The notes beneath the pieces were generated by a model, which had not been told where the DNA came from, searched no databases, and saw only the letters and a list, made by a program, of their open reading frames with translations. Positions 35,195-47,339 of a stretch of 64,000 nucleotides of DNA are shown here, piece by piece; positions within the stretch are counted from its first letter, which is position 1; each line of letters starts with the position of its first letter. The stretch is taken from NCBI RefSeq assembly GCF_947179165.1, contig NC_077239.1:66506634-66570633 (forward strand). Direction: 5' to 3'. The translations under genes were made by a program, and so were the position numbers. This stretch comes from Solanum dulcamara (Eukaryota; Streptophyta; Magnoliopsida; Solanales; Solanaceae).

Positions 35195-36124
35195 CTATGG
35201 AGACCTGCATCCCTTCCCATACAGGGCTTCGAATGGTAACATATTAATACTAGTGTGGTAGCTATTATTGTAGGAGAACTCACACAAGGAAAAGAACTTA
35301 TCCCAATATCCCCCAAAGTCTATCACACATGCCCTCACCATATTTTCCATCACTTGGATAGTCCTCTCTGACTGCCCATCTGTCTGTGGATGGAAAGTTA
35401 TGCTGAAAGTGAGTTGAGTACCCAACTCTTCATGCAACTTATCCCAAAATTTGGAAGTGAACTGCATACCACGGTCTGAAATGATAGAAAAGGGCACCCC
35501 GTATAGCCTTACTATCTCCTTCACATAAATTTTGGCCAACTGTTGTGCATTATAATTCACTCTAACCGGAATGAAGTGTGCTGACTTTTTTAACCTGTGA
35601 ACCACCAACCAAATAGAGTCATGCTTTCCCAAGGTCTTAGGAAGTTCCACCACAAAATCCATGGCTATTCTCTTCCACTTCCATTCAGGAATGGGCATTC
35701 GTTACAACAAACCTCCAAGTCTTTGATGCTCATACTTCACCTGTTGGTAGTGCTGATACTTGGCTACATATTCGGCTATGTCTTTCTTCATACCCGGCCA
35801 CCAATATAGCCATTTTAAGTATTGATACTTCTTAGTCACTCTAGGGTGAATAGAATATCATAAACCATGACATTCAAACAGGATCGTTTGAATTAGTCCA
35901 TCTACTCGGGGAACACAAATCCTTCCCTTAAAATGAAGCACCCCACCTGCATCTAGTGTTGAGTCTGGAGCCTTGCCCATCAACACCTTCCCTCTAATTT
36001 CATTTAAGTATACATCCTCAAACTGCTTGTTCATGATCTCTTCTATGAAAATAAATCTTAGATCAACTCCCGCCATTATCCCACCTTTCTCTGAGATGCC
36101 TAGCCTCATGAATCTAGCCTCCAA
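35195..36124 (-). pseudogene. Chromovirus integrase core
   Basis: 35698-35195 has all three catalytic residues in context: Asp in RIAMDFVVELP, Asp in ISDRGMQFTSKFW, Glu in QTDGQSERTIQVMENMVRAC. The segment 36124-35858 (FKGRICVP and neighbours) corresponds to the linker and zinc-binding start between RNase H and integrase. A break separates the two, so the reading frame is not continuous. The core itself is one of the better preserved parts of this element. Confidence 0.92.
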
Positions 36125-36320
36125 GGCCTGAATTTCTCTAGCCGGGGGTCGCTTAAGAGCCCCTAAATAAGTTATTGCCCATTCTCACCGGCTTTCAGCT
36201 CAATGCATCTGCTACCACATTAGCCTTTTCTGGATGGTATTGGATAGTGAAATCATAGTCCTTAAGCAACTCCATCCACCCTCGCTATCTCAAATTCAAT
36301 TCCTTCTAGGTGAACACATA

Positions 36321-37606
36321 TTATAAGCTACGGTGATCAGTAAAAACCTCACACTTGAAGCCGTATAAATAATATCTCCATATTTTTAGTGTAAATACTA
36401 TTGTTGCCAACTCTAAGTCATGAGTTGGGTAGTTCTTCTCATGCACCTGCAATTGTCGCAAAGCATATGCTACAACATTATTATCCTGCATCAACATAGC
36501 ACCCAAATCGGAATGTGAAGCATCACAATAAATAATGAAATCTTTACCTTTGATCGGTAGGGTCAAAATTGGTGTTGTGGTTAGGAGAGTTTTCAACTTT
36601 TGGAAGCTTTCTTCACACTTGTCAGTCCACTTAAATGGTACTTCCTTTTTAGTCAACCTGGTCAGGTGAGCAACAATAGAAGCAAAGTTTTTCACAAATC
36701 GGCGATAGTAACTGGCCAGTCCAAAAAAACTTCTAACCTTTGTCATAGAACTAGGTCTAGCCCAATTCTTAACTGCCTCAATATTTTGTGGATCCACCAT
36801 TACTCCTTCTTTTGAAATAACATGGCCTAAAAAAGCAACTGAAGGCATCCAAAATTCACACTTAGACAATTTTGCATACAATATTTGCCTTCCCAAAACT
36901 CCTAACATAATTCAAAAATGATCTGCATGTTCCTGTTCACTCTTTGAATACACCAATATATTATCTATAAACACTATCACGAATGAATTAAGGAATGGTT
37001 TGAACACCTCATTCATCAAACTCATAAAGGTTGTAGGTGCATTGGTTAACATATAGGACATTACTAAAAATTCAAACTGCCCATACCTGGTCCTAAAAGC
37101 TATTTTGGGCATATCTTCAAGTCTAATTTTCAACTGATGAAACCCAGACCTAAGATCAATCTTTAAGAAGATTGAATCACATGTAACTGATCAAACAGGT
37201 CATCAATATGAGGCAAAGGGTATTCATTTCTGATGGTGACTTAGTCAACTGTCGGTAGTTAATGCACATTCTCATACTACCATTCTTTTTTTTGACAAAC
37301 AACACCAGAGCACCCCAAGGGGAAGTACTAGAATGAATGAACCCCTTTATCAAGAAACTCCTGAATTTGAGCCTTAAGCTCTCTCAACTCTGTCGGAGCC
37401 ATACGATAGGGAGGAATGGAAATTGGATGAGTACCCAGCTCTAAATCAACGTAGAAGTCTATGTCTCGATTAGAGGGAATACAAGGCAAGTCTGAAGGAA
37501 AAATTTCTGAAAATTCACACACTATTGGAATAGACTCAATAGAAGGAGACTCTACCACCACATTCTGGATATGGTACAAATAGGCCAAACAACCCTGCCT
37601 CACCAT
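36321..37606 (-). pseudogene. Chromovirus reverse transcriptase and RNase H
   Basis: 37606-37328 gives [20 protein letters not shown]. Then [10 protein letters not shown] precedes a frameshift. 37133-36912 has [20 protein letters not shown] and the catalytic box FIDNILVYS, where the second Asp of FIDD is Asn. 36908-36321 is a good thumb and RNase H stretch: [37 protein letters not shown], then [17 protein letters not shown] and VFTDHRSL with RNase H acidic residues. The catalytic change and frameshifts make it inactive. Confidence 0.92.
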
Positions 37607-37801
37607 TTTTCTAGCCTAGAGAAAGGATATGACCTTAGCTGGCTTAGGCTTATACACCCCTTGCCACTCTAACCTTTCCCTCTCTAGGATCTCTAAAGCC
37701 ACAGTCTTTGCATTGTAATTAAGTACAACAAAGTAGGGGGGACAACCCCCTAAGATCACATCAAAATCTATCATGTGTAGGATCACTAAGTCAACCCAAG
37801 T

Positions 37802-38089
37802 CTAGTATTCTATAAACACAACAAAACAAGAATGATACACATGGGTGATTATGACTGACTCTCTAACAGGGGTAGAAACATGAATAGGGGCATCCAATAT
37901 ATCATACAATACATAAAAATCCAAGGCATATCTTACAAATAGATGGAAATAAGTGGAACCTGGATCAAATAAAATAGTAGCCATCCTGTCACAGATAAGA
38001 ATAGTACCTGTGATAACTATCTCAGATTCCTCTGCCTCGGTCTTGCCTGGGAATGTATAAAATTGAGCTCGGTCATCCTGATGGGCCAC
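37802..38089 (-). pseudogene. Chromovirus aspartic protease
   Basis: The frame contains MATILFDPGSTYFHLFVRYA with the D-x-G-S/T active-site box, then the flap-like region with VRESVIITHVYHSC. This is the usual gag-pro junction layout for Del-type elements. Length is close to the family domain, but upstream and downstream frames are broken. Confidence 0.82.
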
Positions 38090-38099
38090 ATCTCCCTGA

Positions 38100-39178
38100 C
38101 CTGCACTACTACTGCCCCGACCCCTACAACTTCTAAGATTTCCTCTTCGCCAACTTTATAGACGTCCTCTGCCATTGTTCCCTCCAGCTGCTGGGACCAC
38201 TGCTCAGGCTTGCTGGGGTGCTGAAACTCTCCTGCAGGGGTGAGAAAACTCCCTTATCATAAGGCTTAGAAAACCACAATTAAAATAACCACAATTAAAA
38301 GATGGGCGGCTGCTTGGAAATGATGCTCTCTAGCCCTCATAGGCCTGATGCTCTGCAGAGTACCTGAAAATTTGTTAGTGGAAGTGGGCAGTGCTGACTG
38401 AATTAGCCAAGTAGCAATCACCGGCCTACCTGACCTTATGGAATAAGACCCCTAAAAGTTACCTACACTCTTGGGTCTTTTAGCCAAAGTTTTGGCTTGC
38501 CCATCCTTTCTTACACCTTTAATTTTTTAACAAAATTTGTGACCTCATTGAAGCTCTTGCTGAACGAAGTCATATGAACAAAAAGTACATGCAACTCGGG
38601 TTCTAACCCCTTCACGAATAACCTGATCCTCTCCTCTTCAGTAGTGACCAGCTGAGTAGCGTGCCTGGACAATGCATGAAATTTGTCCTCATAAGCAACC
38701 ACTAATAACCCTTCCTGCTCAAGGTCCATAAACTCATCCTTCTTTTTGTTCCTCAAGGTGCTGGGCACATACTACTCTAAAAATAGAGCATGGAACTAAG
38801 CCTTAGTGAGTTAGGGCAACACAGGCGAATGACACCCCACATAGGCTCTCTACCACTGCTTTCTCTCCCTGCAGTTGGAAAGTCACAAACTCCACTCCAT
38901 GTTGATACATTATGCCCAACTTGTATAGCCTCTCATAGCAATCAAGAATAAACTTATAGTCATCCTTATTTTAAGTACCATGAAAAACTAGAGGTTTGAG
39001 TTTAAGAAATTTGGTGAGTAAGTCATGCTCAGTACCAGTCATCACATGATCTATTAGTGGCCTAAAGAATGTATATGTGTCAACTACTTTATCTGTTGGC
39101 TGAACTACAGTAGCAAATGGACGGTCAACAGAAATTGGTACTGCATGTATAGTGGGGATGGCGCTAGTGCCAGCTAGC
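38100..39178 (-). pseudogene. gag: Chromovirus gag, downstream part
   Basis: 39178-38971 begins right at the Athila insertion site (GTSAIPTIHAVPISVDRPFA follows it). 38768-38511 has FMDLEQEGLLVVAYEDKFHA and RIRLFVKGLEPELH, the Retrotrans_gag core. The zinc-knuckle region at about 38240-38280 is degraded (FNCG words without a full CCHC). The remaining N-terminus of this gag lies 15.7 kb away at 54922-55255. Confidence 0.85.
39174..39178. other. Target duplication CTAGC of Athila A, left copy
   Basis: CTAGC sits directly before the Athila 5' LTR TG and recurs at 54922-54926 directly after the terminal CA of its last LTR fragment. Both copies lie in gag of the outer chromovirus. Confidence 0.88.
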
Positions 39179-40700
39179 TGATCTCGGGCATATTTACGTG
39201 CCCAATAGAAACTAAAACTCATAAATTATTGCTAGATTTGAAAACAAATTCCTAAAGTGAGTTCATATTGTGCATATTTCATATTATTGTAACTAAATAG
39301 CATGATTAGAAACTTTCAGGTCTAATTGAGTACAAATGGACATTAGAAGCATGAGTTGATGAAAATTGAAACTCAAGGGAGAAATAAAATCACAAGGCAA
39401 TAAAAATACACTACAACAAAACAAATCGACATCACAAAATAAGGACCTATAGTTTTTATTCAAAAATATGGAATTATTGGCCAAAATAGTATAGTACGCG
39501 CCAAGTCCACATCGCAGACCTAGCCATGAAGAATCAACAATAAAGAAATAAAATTATTTCACAAGGCGGTGTTGTCCGCGACAAGTCCACATCGCAGAAC
39601 TTGGAAATGTGTTGATAAAAAACCAAAGCGTGAAATTATTTGGCGAGGAAGTATGGTCTGCAACAAGTTCACGTCGTGGACCTTGGACATGGGTTAGCTA
39701 AATTCATCCCAAAAGCGGAAAAATAAAATGTTGTATTAGAATGACCTAAGTCTGCATCGCGGACTTCGGTGCGCTTTCTTTATCAACGCATTTTCTGGCA
39801 CTATAATTGTCACTTTTTCATATTCTAAAGGGAGTACTGCACATTGTCGGAGGAGAGCCGGAGAAGACAAAGGAAACCCTAGTTTTGGTGATATTTTCTC
39901 CTTTCTTTTCATCTTGAATTCAAGTTTATGTTACAAATGATTTATGTAAGTATGTCACAACTATGAGTGGCTAAGTTTCCTTGTTCTTGGGTTGTAGCCA
40001 TAAGATGGAGGTTTAAATCTTGCTTGCTTTGGTTGAAAATGGGTTTTTACATATGATTACTTTTATATTCTTGTTTTTATTATTCTAATGCTTGATCATC
40101 ATTAGAACAAATTTGTTGTTCTCCTAGAACTTGAAAGATGGAAAAGGGATAGAACATTACCATATAAGGAGCATGTTTGTTCTAGAATAGCCTAGAATAA
40201 TTTGTGTGTGGAATGGATGTGACACATATCTATACACCATATTTGGTTATTAAATAGGATGATGATATTAATGCATTTTTTTTGGTTCATGCTTATACTC
40301 GCTCAATGATGTAGTTAAGTTGTCAACAAAGGTAGGAAATTAGAGGTTGGAAAACCATAATTGTAAAGTCAACCCTATAAATCAGTAATCGAAAACCCAT
40401 TGGAGACCAGAGTAAAAGAGATAAACTAGAAATCTATAAATGCTACAACCTAGGGAATCTTCTCTAAATTGATAAATTTTCTCAAATACCATTAAATTAA
40501 GTTCTTATCTCATCTCTGACATAACTATTTTGAAGACATCAATGAACTCAACTCTTGAAACATACTCACATAATTTGATTCTTTGAAAAGTTAACTACGC
40601 CTAATTCAATTTTCCTGTGGGTTCGACCTCCGGCTCTTATTAAGGGCCACTATATTACTTTTGAGACCATGTACACTTGCGTGTGCATTTGGATGCAATA
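39179..40700 (+). repeat. 5' LTR of Athila A
   Basis: 1522 bp from TGATCTCGGG to ATGCAATA (the terminal CA has become TA). It contains spaced copies of a GTCCGCGACAAGTCC...GGACC motif at about 39490, 39570, 39655 and 39748. The start matches 49592, and (inverted) 54885. Confidence 0.9.
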
Positions 40701-40706
40701 AGTTTT

Positions 40707-40724
40707 TGGCGCCATTGCTGGGGA
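40707..40724 (+). other. Primer binding site of Athila A (tRNA-Asp type)
   Basis: TGGCGCCATTGCTGGGGA matches the Athila-type PBS TGGCGCCGTTGCCGGGGA at 16 of 18 bases, 6 nt after the LTR end. Confidence 0.9.
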
Positions 40725-40843
40725 ACTTATTTAATTTGGCGTTAGTTTTCTTTGTGAAGTTTTTTTATTTGTGTTTGTGTTAACAACTTGGTCTTAGCTT
40801 TAAATTTTTTTTGCAGGTAACTAAGACATTACACTGGACAGGG

Positions 40844-41970
40844 ATAATGAGCTTGTAGATCTATTATCCAAGCATGAACTATTCTTCTAGCGAAAAAGGA
40901 GAATAGCAGCTTTGCAAAATCTAATACATAAACTCAATCTGGCGAATAATCACGATTTGGAGGGAGAGGTCTTGCCAAAGGGGGTTCCTATGGAGATGAG
41001 AGCCAGGATAGTACGTGATATGGCAGTCCTACTCATAGGAAATGTCACCTCCAATATTCAGAAACAGCCAGCCGGAGAAAGATTTGAATTAAAATAGAAC
41101 ATGGTGCAATTATTGCCTTCTAATGGGCAGTTTATTGGGTTGCCACCCCAAGTTCACATCCAAAATTTCTTGGAGATTAGCGATACTTATACACCTAATG
41201 GGGTATTTCTTTTTCCTTGTTAGGGGAAGCTAAGAGGTGGTTGAAGTCAGAACCACCAAATCCAATCACTTCATGGAATGATTTGGCTCACAATTTTCTT
41301 ATTAGGTTCTTTCCTTCGGGGAAGACGGCTAAGTTAAGGGATAAAATTTTGAGCTTTAAGCAAAAATTTAGAGAAAATTTGTACCAATCTTGGGACAGAT
41401 TTAAATCATTACTCATTAATTGCCCTCACCATTATCAAGCTAATGAGGTATTGGTCCATACCTTCATAGAAGGGTTGGAACCCAATACCAAGATTCTTCT
41501 TGATTCTGCTGTAGGTGGAAAAACATTGGAGAAAACCTATGATGAGCTATATACGTTTCTTAATTTCATATCTAAAAGAAACCCAGAATAGAACGGAGAA
41601 AATCCTAGACCAGTTGTGCAAAAGCAAGTAGGCATGTTAGAAGTTGATGTGGTAACTGCATTGACACCACAAATTACAGCAATGCAAAATGTGATGACAA
41701 CATATTTTAACACTTTAGCAAAAAGACAACAGCAAGCTGCAGTGAGCATGGTTCAACAGCAACACATGTGGTGTGAGGTATGTGGAAACAGTGAACATGT
41801 GGCTGAATATTGTGGAGAAAATCCAGAGTCAGTAAATTTTGTGGGTAATGCACCTAGGGGTGGTGGCAACCATAACTATGGAAATACGTACAACCCAAAT
41901 TGGAGAAACCATCCTAACTTCTCAAAGGATGGAAATCAACAGAACCAACAACAAAGGAAGACTTAATACT
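40844..41970 (+). pseudogene. gag: Athila A gag with zinc knuckle
   Basis: Visible pieces: an N-terminal part around 40912-41097, then 41217-41591 with EAKRWLKSEPPNPITSWNDL and LIRFFPSGKTAKLRDKILSF, the Athila gag core. A TAG at 41589-41591 (probably Trp originally) interrupts, and 41616-41966 continues with a C-rich knuckle (WCEVCGNSEHVAEYC) and the Athila hallmark YGNTYNPNWRNHPNF. Several other stops are present. Confidence 0.9.
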
Positions 41971-42242
41971 GACCATAAGGAGGTGGACAACAATACAACA
42001 ATCATGATCAAGTATACAATAATCAAAGTCTAGATAATCAAGGATTGGGAAAATTAGGAAGCATGAGTGTAGAGGACATGTTGAAACAGATCTTGACAGA
42101 TCATACTAAGTTAGCTGCAGATGTTCGACAAAATCAGTGAGCTACTTAGAATTTAGAAAAATAGCTTGGGCAATTGGCAAGTGCACAGAGTTCTCGCCAG
42201 CAAGGGGGTTTACCAGGTAACACTGACCCAAATCCTAAATAG

Positions 42243-43268
42243 GTGAATGCCATGAGTACTTGCAGTGATCTTCCCCTCACTAAATTGGCTCCAAAAGCTA
42301 AACCGGTAGAGGTAAAAGGCAAAGCGCAACTTGGGGGAGAAGGTGAACCCAGCGGATCAAAAGTAGTTGAGGAACCAAAGATAAAACCTCTTCCCCCTTT
42401 CCCACAAAAGTTTAAAAAGAATAAAGAAGAGGAGTGTTTTGCAAAGTTCATAGACTTATTGAAACAAGTGCATATCCCAAAATATGCTAAGTTTGTCAAA
42501 GATATTATGGCCAATAAAAGCAAGTTAGCTGAATTTAAAATAATGGAACTCACTGAAGAGTGTATTTCAAGAATCTTGAACAAAGTTGAGCTTCCAGCTA
42601 AACAAAAAGATCTAGGTAGTTTCACAGTAGAGGTAACTATTGGTAAGTACAATAATGCTAGAGGTTTTTGTGATCTAGGTGTTAGTATTAACTTGATGCC
42701 TAGATCTATGCTTAAGAAATTAGGGCTGGAAGAACTTAAATCAACCATTATTTTGCTACAGTTAGATGATTGTTCTGTAGCTAGACCAGATGGTATCATT
42801 GAAGATGTGTTAGTACAAGAGGGATCCCTCATCTTTCCTGTTGACTTTATTGTTTTAGATTTTGAGCTTGACCCCGAGGTTCCTTTTATCTTAGGACCCC
42901 CGTTCTTAGCAATATGAGGGGCACTTATTGATATGGCTGTAGAAAGATTGACTATAAGAGCACATGACAAAGTGGAAGTGTTTGTTGTATATCAAGTACT
43001 GAAGTTGCCTACCGTCTATGAAGAGTTGTCTATTGTAGCTATCATTGATGAGGAAGTCTCAGATCAATGCACTGTAGCAAATGATCTATTGGCAAAAGTT
43101 GTGATAGATCAAGATATTAAAGAGGATATAGAAGCTAAAGAGTTAGCTAGTGTGCTTGATATGCCGAATATCAGCATGTGGAAGAAGAATGTGGAACCTT
43201 TGAACAGAGAATTGGGTCCTTCACCCAAGCCTTCTCTAGAACAAGCTCCTAAATTGGAGTTGAAATGA
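42243..43268 (+). pseudogene. Athila A protease region
   Basis: The frame from 42243 contains FAKFIDLLKQVHIPKYAKFV, then GFCDLGVSINLMPRSMLKKL, the aspartic protease box (DLGV for the usual DLGA), and FPVDFIVLDFELDPEVPFIL, typical of Athila. TGA at 42915-42917 breaks the frame before GALIDMAVERLTIR. 42933-43268 continues as the protease-RT linker with ELASVLDMPNISMWKKNVEP. Confidence 0.88.
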
Positions 43269-44800
43269 TTGCCAGCATATCTCAGGTATGCTTTTATTGG
43301 AGTGACTAATACCTTACCTATAATACTTTATCTGCATTGTCTAAGGCAAAGGTCACAGCAGCACTTGAGGTGCAAAAAAGGCAGCAAAAGGCAATCGGAT
43401 GGCAAATGGCTGATCTTTACTATATCAGCCCCGCTTTGCGCATGCACAGAATTTTCATGGAAGGACATAAGGCTAGTGCACAACCAAAACACAGGTTGAA
43501 CCCCATCATGAAAGAGGTTGTGAAGAAAGAGATAATTAAATGGCTAGACACAGGCATAATATACTCAATCTCTAATAGTAAGTGGGTAAGCCCAGTTCAA
43601 TGTGTACAAAAAAAAGGGGAATGACTATGGTGACTAATGAGAAAAATGAGTTAATCCCCATAAGAATAGTAATTGGATGGCGCATATGCATGGACTACAG
43701 AAAGTTGAATGATGCCACAAGGAAAGATCACTACCCTGTACCATTTATAGACCAAATACTTGACAGGTTAGCAGGCCAAGAGTACTACTGTTTCTTAGAT
43801 GGGTATTCAGGTTACAAAAAAATTACCATTGCATCAGAGGATCAGTAAAAGACAACATTCACATGCCCTTACGGGACATATGCATTCAAGGGTATGCCAT
43901 TTGGTCTTTGTAATGCTCCTACCACTTTTCAGAGGTGCATAATTGCTATATTTCATGATATGGTGGAAGAGTTTGTTGAGGTTTTCATGGATTACTTTTT
44001 AGTTTTTGGAGAGTATTTTGATCTATGTTTGAAAAATCTAGAGAAAGTACTTGCAAGGTGTGAAGAAACAAACCTTGTCCTAAATTAGGAGAAATGTCAT
44101 TTCCTAGTAAAATAGGGTATTGTGCTGGGCCATAAAGTGTCAAAAGATGGTTTGGAGGTAGACAAAGCTAAAATTAAAATGATTGAGAAACTTCCACCAC
44201 CAATTTCAGTGAAAGGAGTTTGCGGTTTTCTAGGTCATGCCGGATTCTCTCGATAATTCATCAAAGATTTTTCAAAGATTGCCAGACCCATGTGCAGTTT
44301 GCTTGAAAAGGAGGTAAAATTTATTTTTGATGATAAATGTTTTCAGGCCTTTGAACTCTTGAAGAAGAATCTAATTAGAGCCCCCATCCTGATAGCTCCT
44401 AAATAGGAGTTACCTTTTGTGTTGATGTGTGATGCAAGCAAGACAACAGTGGGATCAGTTCTGGGACAAAGGAATTAGAGAATGTTTCACTCCATTTATT
44501 ATGCCAGCAAGACTCTTGACTCTGCTCAGGCCAATTACATGGTCACGGAGAAGGAAATTGGTTTATGCATTTGATAAATTTCGCGCTCTTACCTGGTAGG
44601 TACAAAATTGATTATCTATATTGACGATGCAGTGCTTAGGTACCTGTTCAACAAGAAAGATGTCAAGCCAAGGATTATCAGATAGATTTTGTTGCTAGAA
44701 GAGTTCGATATTGAAATCAAAGATACAAAGGTATGCGAAAATTAAATAGCAGACCACCTATAAGGATTAGAGGATTCATCCCATGTAGGTGAGCAAAAAT
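43269..44800 (+). pseudogene. Athila A reverse transcriptase and RNase H
   Basis: The RT runs over several frames: MKEVVKKEIIKWLDTGIIYS, RICMDYRKLNDATRKDHYPV, then GMPFGLCNAPTTFQRC. The catalytic box reads FMDYFLVFGE instead of FMDDF, so the second Asp is Tyr. RNase H words (LMCDASKTTVGSVLGQR, YYASKTLDSAQANY) follow to about 44560. There are at least six in-frame stops between 43847 and 44480. Athila B keeps FMDDF in the same place. Confidence 0.9.
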
Positions 44801-46080
44801 TGATAAAAGAAGAGTTTCTAGATGAGAAACTATTGGCAATAAAAGTACAAGAACTCCCATGGTATGCAGATATCATGAACTATATTGTTAGTGGAGTGTT
44901 TCCTCCTGATGCTGCATCGCAACAAAAAAAGAAGCTTATGTATAATGCTAGGTTCTATTTATGGGATGAACCTTATCTTTTCAAGCAGGGTGTTGACCGA
45001 ATGGTTAGGAGGTGTGTACCAAAAGCGAAGGTGACCAAGTTTTAAATAGTTGCCATTCATCACCATATGAAGGCCATAATAGAGAAGAGCGAACTTTGCA
45101 TAATGTATTTCAATCTGGTTTCTTTTGCCCTACATTGTTTAAAGATGTTGCAGGATATGTGAAGAACTATAACCAATGTCAAAGAATGGGCACGATATTA
45201 AAGAGACATGAAATGCCTTTGAACAATATTCTAGAAGTTGAAATCTTTGATGTATGGGGAATGGACTTTATAGGTCCGTTTCCATCATCTTGTGGAAATC
45301 AATATATATTAGTGGCAGTGGATTATGTATCTAAATGGGTTGAAGCACTAACCCTTCCCACAAATGAGTCAAAGGTGGTAAGCAAGTTCCTAAAGTAGCA
45401 CATCTTTATTCGTTTTGGAACTTCCAGGGCAATTATTAGTGATAGAGGATCACACTTCATCAATCAAATAGTGAAGAACCTCTTGGCCAAATATGGGGTG
45501 CGCCACAGCTTATCACCCACAAACCAGTGGACCGGTGGAAGTCTCCAATAGGGAGGTAAAGTAAATTCTGCAAAAGACTGTCAATGCACAATGGAAGGAT
45601 TAGGCAGAAAAGCTAGATGAGGCATTATGGGCATATAAAACTACTTATAAAACCCCCATCAGGACATTCCCTTATCAAATGGTGTTTGGTAAAGCGTGTC
45701 ACCTCCCAGTTGAGCTAGAACATCAAGCCTACTGGGCAATCAAGAAGCTTAACCTGGATCCAGAGGTAGCAGGACAGAAGCGAGTAGATCAGTTGCATGA
45801 GTTGGAAGAGTTTATACTCCACATCTACGAGAATGCCAAGCTATACAAAGAGAAAAGAAAGTGATGGCATGTTAAGAACATCATCACCCACACTTTTGAA
45901 CTAGGATAAAAGGTACTTCTCTTTAATTCTAGACAGTTTTTTCCAAGAAAATTGCAGTCTAAGTGGAGTGGACCTTTTGAAGTCATACGTATGATGTCAT
46001 ATGGAGCTGTGGAATTGTGGAATGCAATGAAGACGTCTACATTTTTGGTAAATAGACAAAGAGTTAAACACTACTTTGGT
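44800..46080 (+). pseudogene. Athila A integrase
   Basis: 45012-45398 holds the zinc-binding start ([20 protein letters not shown] ... CQRMG) and the first catalytic Asp ([10 protein letters not shown]). The second Asp is in IISDRGSHF near 45445. A frameshift near 45510 precedes the Glu region (PVEVSNREV). 45679-45864 ([20 protein letters not shown]) and a GPFEVIRM stretch near 45975 form the C-terminus. It is broken by stops and a frameshift. Confidence 0.9.
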
Positions 46081-47339
46081 GAAGATGTGTGCTCTTAATT
46101 TGAAATTTTATTTGGTTTTATTGATTTTACTAACATTTCATTTTGTTGGAGTGTATAAGTTAGTTTTTAAAAAAATGAGAAAAACAAAACAGTGTGTCCA
46201 CGACAAGTCCGCATCGTGGACCTACTACATTTCAGTACAAATTGTTAAATTAGCATTTTGAAACTTAAAACACTGTGGTCCGTGACAAGTCCACAACGCG
46301 GACCTTGAATCTTTTAGAATAAAATTTTAAATTGGCATTTTGGAACAAAAAACAGTAAGGTCCGCGATAAGTCCGCATCGCGGACCTTAGATCTTTTAGG
46401 GATTTTGAAGTTAAAAGGATGGGTTTAACCCATTTTTAATGGTAGACCCGATGGAATCAAGGTTAAAACACTCAAAAGACCCCTTCAACCCTATTTTTCT
46501 TCAACTCAAAACATTGTTTTTCTCTTCTACTCTCAAAACTCTCCTAAATTCGTGATGCCCTTTTCCAAATTCAAGCAATTATCTCTGGAATTCCTACTTC
46601 ATCACCAAAAAGGTATGTTTTCTTGAACTACTTTGATGACATAAATTGTTGTAATCTACATAAAGTGAGTTCTTTAGCCTTTAATTGATTTTCACTGAGT
46701 TTTAGAATGAAATGCTTAGGGGTGTGAATAAAAATTATTTGGAAATTGCTTGTGATGTTTAACTGATTCAAGGTTTAGTTTTTGAACTCTAACCCTATTT
46801 TTGATGATTAGAAGGTTATGGGTTTTGTAATGGTTATGGGTATTGTGTTTTGAATTCTTGAGTAAACATGCATGTAGTAATGAGTTCAACTCAAGTTTGA
46901 TTTGTGAAAAAGTGTGGGGTGAAGTTTACTTTGTTTTAAATCATTGTTTGAAAATATGCCGGCAGTAAAGAGGAAATCATATGATCATTTATGTTTAACT
47001 ATGAATAAAATATTGGTTTGATTATGAGATTTAGTTAGATTTAGATAGTGGTGTTTTGGTTGAAATAGTTGTAGTTTTAAACCATATGTGTTAATTATCT
47101 CTGACTTACACATGGGCTAAATAGAGAAAACTAGTTCAGACTCATATAGAATGGTAAGCACCCTGGTGATTGTTTTGTGATGCATGGTTGGGTTTGTTAG
47201 CACCTATGGGTACAATAGTAAGATGTAGGGAAGTATGAGTACCTTCATCTCATTTGCGTGCTAATAAAATGTGTAAGTATGGGTTACGAGCCCTAATAAT
47301 CTTAAATGTTGATGATTGGCTTGGTTGATTGCAGCAAAC
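46081..47339 (+). other. Athila A spacer between integrase and third ORF, with hairpin repeats
   Basis: There is no credible coding region. Three ~80-bp units at about 46188, 46267 and 46350 each carry GGTCCGCGA...TCGCGGACC-like inverted arms, the same motif as in the Athila LTRs. The rest is AT-rich. Confidence 0.75.

Noticed and set aside
42146..42970. 274-codon minus-strand frame
   Set aside because: It is antisense to the Athila A protease region, which has clear family motifs on the plus strand. The same shadow occurs over Athila B (51350-52066).
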